Source of the DNA: an uncultured Collinsella sp. | GTDB taxonomy: Bacteria; Actinomycetota; Coriobacteriia; Coriobacteriales; Coriobacteriaceae | DNA: 23,004 nucleotides | NCBI GenBank assembly: GCA_958419975.1 | Contig: CATZIG010000009.1 | Location: 1-23,004, forward strand | Direction: 5' to 3' | In this document: piece after piece, positions 21,710-23,004 of the stretch | Layout: the number at the start of each line of letters is the position of its first letter | How positions within the stretch are numbered: the stretch's first letter is position 1 | Notes under the pieces: model-generated | The model's input: the letters and a program-made list of their open reading frames with translations, nothing else | Databases searched by the model: none | What the model was told of the DNA's origin: nothing | Position numbers and translations under genes: made by a program

Positions 21710-22921
21710 ATGCTGTCTGTCGACGAGCAAATGCGTATCATCACCTCGGGCGCCGCGCAGATCGTCCCCGAGGCCGACCTTCGCAAGAAGCTTGAGAAGG
21801 GCGAGCCCCTCAACATCAAGCTCGGCGTCGATCCCACCAGCCCCGACCTGCACTTGGGACATGCCGTGCCCCTGCGCAAGATGCGTCAGTTCCAGGACCT
21901 GGGCCACAACGTCACCCTTATCATCGGTAACGGCACCGCGCTGATCGGCGATCCTTCGGGCAAGAACTCCACGCGTCCGCAGCTTTCGCAGGAGCAGATC
22001 GAGGCCAACGCCGAGACCTACGTGAGCCAGGCCATGAAGATCTTGGATCCCGAGAAGACCACCATCGTGCACAACGGAGACTGGATCCTTTCGATGGACC
22101 TGGCCGGCCTGCTGCAGGTGTGCTCCAAGTTCACCGTCGCCCGCATCCTTGAGCGCGATGACTTTACCAAGCGCTACCAGTCTCAGACGCCGATCGCCCT
22201 GCATGAGTTCCTGTATCCCGTGATGCAGGCCTTCGACTCCGTGCAGATCAAGGCCGACGTGGAGATGGGCGGCACCGATCAGCTCTTCAACCTGCTCGCC
22301 GGCCGTGAGCTCATGGAGAAGATGGGCATGGAGCCCCAGATCGCGCTCACCATGCCGCTGCTCGAGGGCACCGATGGCGTGCGCAAGATGTCCAAGTCCT
22401 ACGGCAACTACATCGGCCTGACCGACGCCCCCAAGGATATGTTCGGCAAGACCATGTCCATCCCCGATGAGATGATCGGCAAGTACTATCGTCTGGCCAG
22501 CTCGCTCACCCCTGCAGAGGTCGACAAGATCGACGCTGCCCTGGCCGATGGTTCTGCCGACCCCTACGAGCTCAAGCGCGCTCTGGGCCGCGACCTGTGC
22601 GACACCTACCACGGCGCCGGTGCCGGCGACGAGGCTCAGGCCGAGTTCGACCGCGTGTTCAAGGAGGGCCAGCTCGCCGACTTCCCCGAGAAGCACGTTG
22701 AGCTGACCGTCAACGACGAGGGCCAGATCTACCTCGCTGGCCTGCTCAAGGACCTGGGTCTTTCGGCGAGCGCCGGCCAGGCTCGTCGCGATATCGACGG
22801 CGGCGGCGTCAAGATCAACGGCAAGGCCGTGGCTCCCAAGAGCTACAACATCGATCCGAGCGCCCTCAAGCTTGGCGACACCCTCTCCGTGGGCAAGCGC
22901 AAGGGTTTCAAGTTGATTTAG
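21710..22921 (+). CDS. tyrS: Tyrosyl-tRNA synthetase
   Basis: The protein has 403 residues from ATG 21710, 7 bases after AAAGGAGG; open codons further upstream run through the leader hairpin and are not used. Class I signatures are the HIGH-like HLGH (48-51) in DPTSPDLHLGHAV and KMSKS (226-230) in VRKMSKSYGNYIG. MGGTDQLFNLLAGRELM also matches the family. The C-terminal S4-type RNA-binding domain is at about 340-400 (DLGLSASAGQARRDIDGGGV). The KMSKS form is that of the TyrZ-like branch rather than the KFGKT form of E. coli TyrS. The enzyme charges tRNA-Tyr. Confidence 0.94.
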   Translation: MLSVDEQMRIITSGAAQIVPEADLRKKLEKGEPLNIKLGVDPTSPDLHLGHAVPLRKMRQFQDLGHNVTLIIGNGTALIGDPSGKNSTRPQLSQEQIEANAETYVSQAMKILDPEKTTIVHNGDWILSMDLAGLLQVCSKFTVARILERDDFTKRYQSQTPIALHEFLYPVMQAFDSVQIKADVEMGGTDQLFNLLAGRELMEKMGMEPQIALTMPLLEGTDGVRKMSKSYGNYIGLTDAPKDMFGKTMSIPDEMIGKYYRLASSLTPAEVDKIDAALADGSADPYELKRALGRDLCDTYHGAGAGDEAQAEFDRVFKEGQLADFPEKHVELTVNDEGQIYLAGLLKDLGLSASAGQARRDIDGGGVKINGKAVAPKSYNIDPSALKLGDTLSVGKRKGFKLI

Positions 22922-23004
22922 TTCCGCAGTTCTAACGAACGGCGGACCGGCCGACGCTGCGCGGGCCGCATTTGGACAATCTGACGTTCAACTTCAAGGG
23001 CGCG
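22922..23004. other. Unassigned right edge
   Basis: The last 83 bases hold no clear terminator for tyrS; only a weak GTTC-TAAC-GAAC hairpin at about 22929-22940 is seen. Reading frames on both strands stay open to the edge. On the minus strand one ends just at the tyrS stop, but the piece is too short to assign. Confidence 0.3.

Noticed and set aside
22922..23004. Start of an rRNA operon or of a new gene at the right edge
   Set aside because: The bases do not resemble 16S or 23S ends that I know, and neither strand gives enough sequence for a protein call.

Overview
The window looks like a chromosomal segment of a high-GC Gram-positive gut anaerobe of the class Coriobacteriia, most likely Collinsella or a close relative. 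I infer this from the GC-rich codon use, the frequent GTG and TTG starts, the zinc-binding S14 and L36, the Cys4-lid adenylate kinase and the actinobacterial style of the SecY and RpoA proteins. No 16S sequence is present to confirm it.

Region 1 (1-4366) is a selenium-dependent molybdenum hydroxylase accessory cluster. It holds the 3' end of a MocA-like nucleotidyltransferase, a dihydropyrimidinase/hydantoinase (hyuA), yqeC on the minus strand, and the divergent pair yqeB and xdhC. These genes mature or sulfurate the molybdenum cofactor and open cyclic ureide rings in purine/hydantoin catabolism. The hydroxylase subunits themselves are not in view.

Region 2 (about 1593-1671 and 4384-4450) is a pair of almost identical 67-bp palindromes with 25-bp arms. 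They bracket the yqeC-yqeB-xdhC block.

Region 3 (4512-14459) is the ribosomal-protein block rplE-rpsN-rpsH-rplF-rplR-rpsE-rpmD-rplO-secY-adk-map, then infA-rpmJ-rpsM-rpsK-rpsD-rpoA-rplQ, closed by a strong terminator. It encodes large and small ribosomal proteins, the Sec channel, adenylate kinase, methionine aminopeptidase, IF-1 and the RNA polymerase alpha subunit. The block begins abruptly at rplE. The usual upstream rplN and rplX are absent; a palindrome, a 227-bp non-coding stretch and a likely promoter sit there instead. This is the most unusual structural point in the window.

Region 4 (14495-22921) holds single-gene units: truA, a family-2 glycosyltransferase-like gene, argR (preceded by a 13-bp inverted repeat), a minus-strand class A penicillin-binding protein with a low-complexity Thr/Gly/Pro tail, a U32-family protein and tyrS. 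Clear terminators follow rplQ and the penicillin-binding protein gene. The last 83 bases hold nothing I can assign.

I found no tRNA, rRNA, CRISPR array, prophage or transposase gene. The most novel candidates are the palindrome family and the break in the ribosomal operon next to one copy of it.
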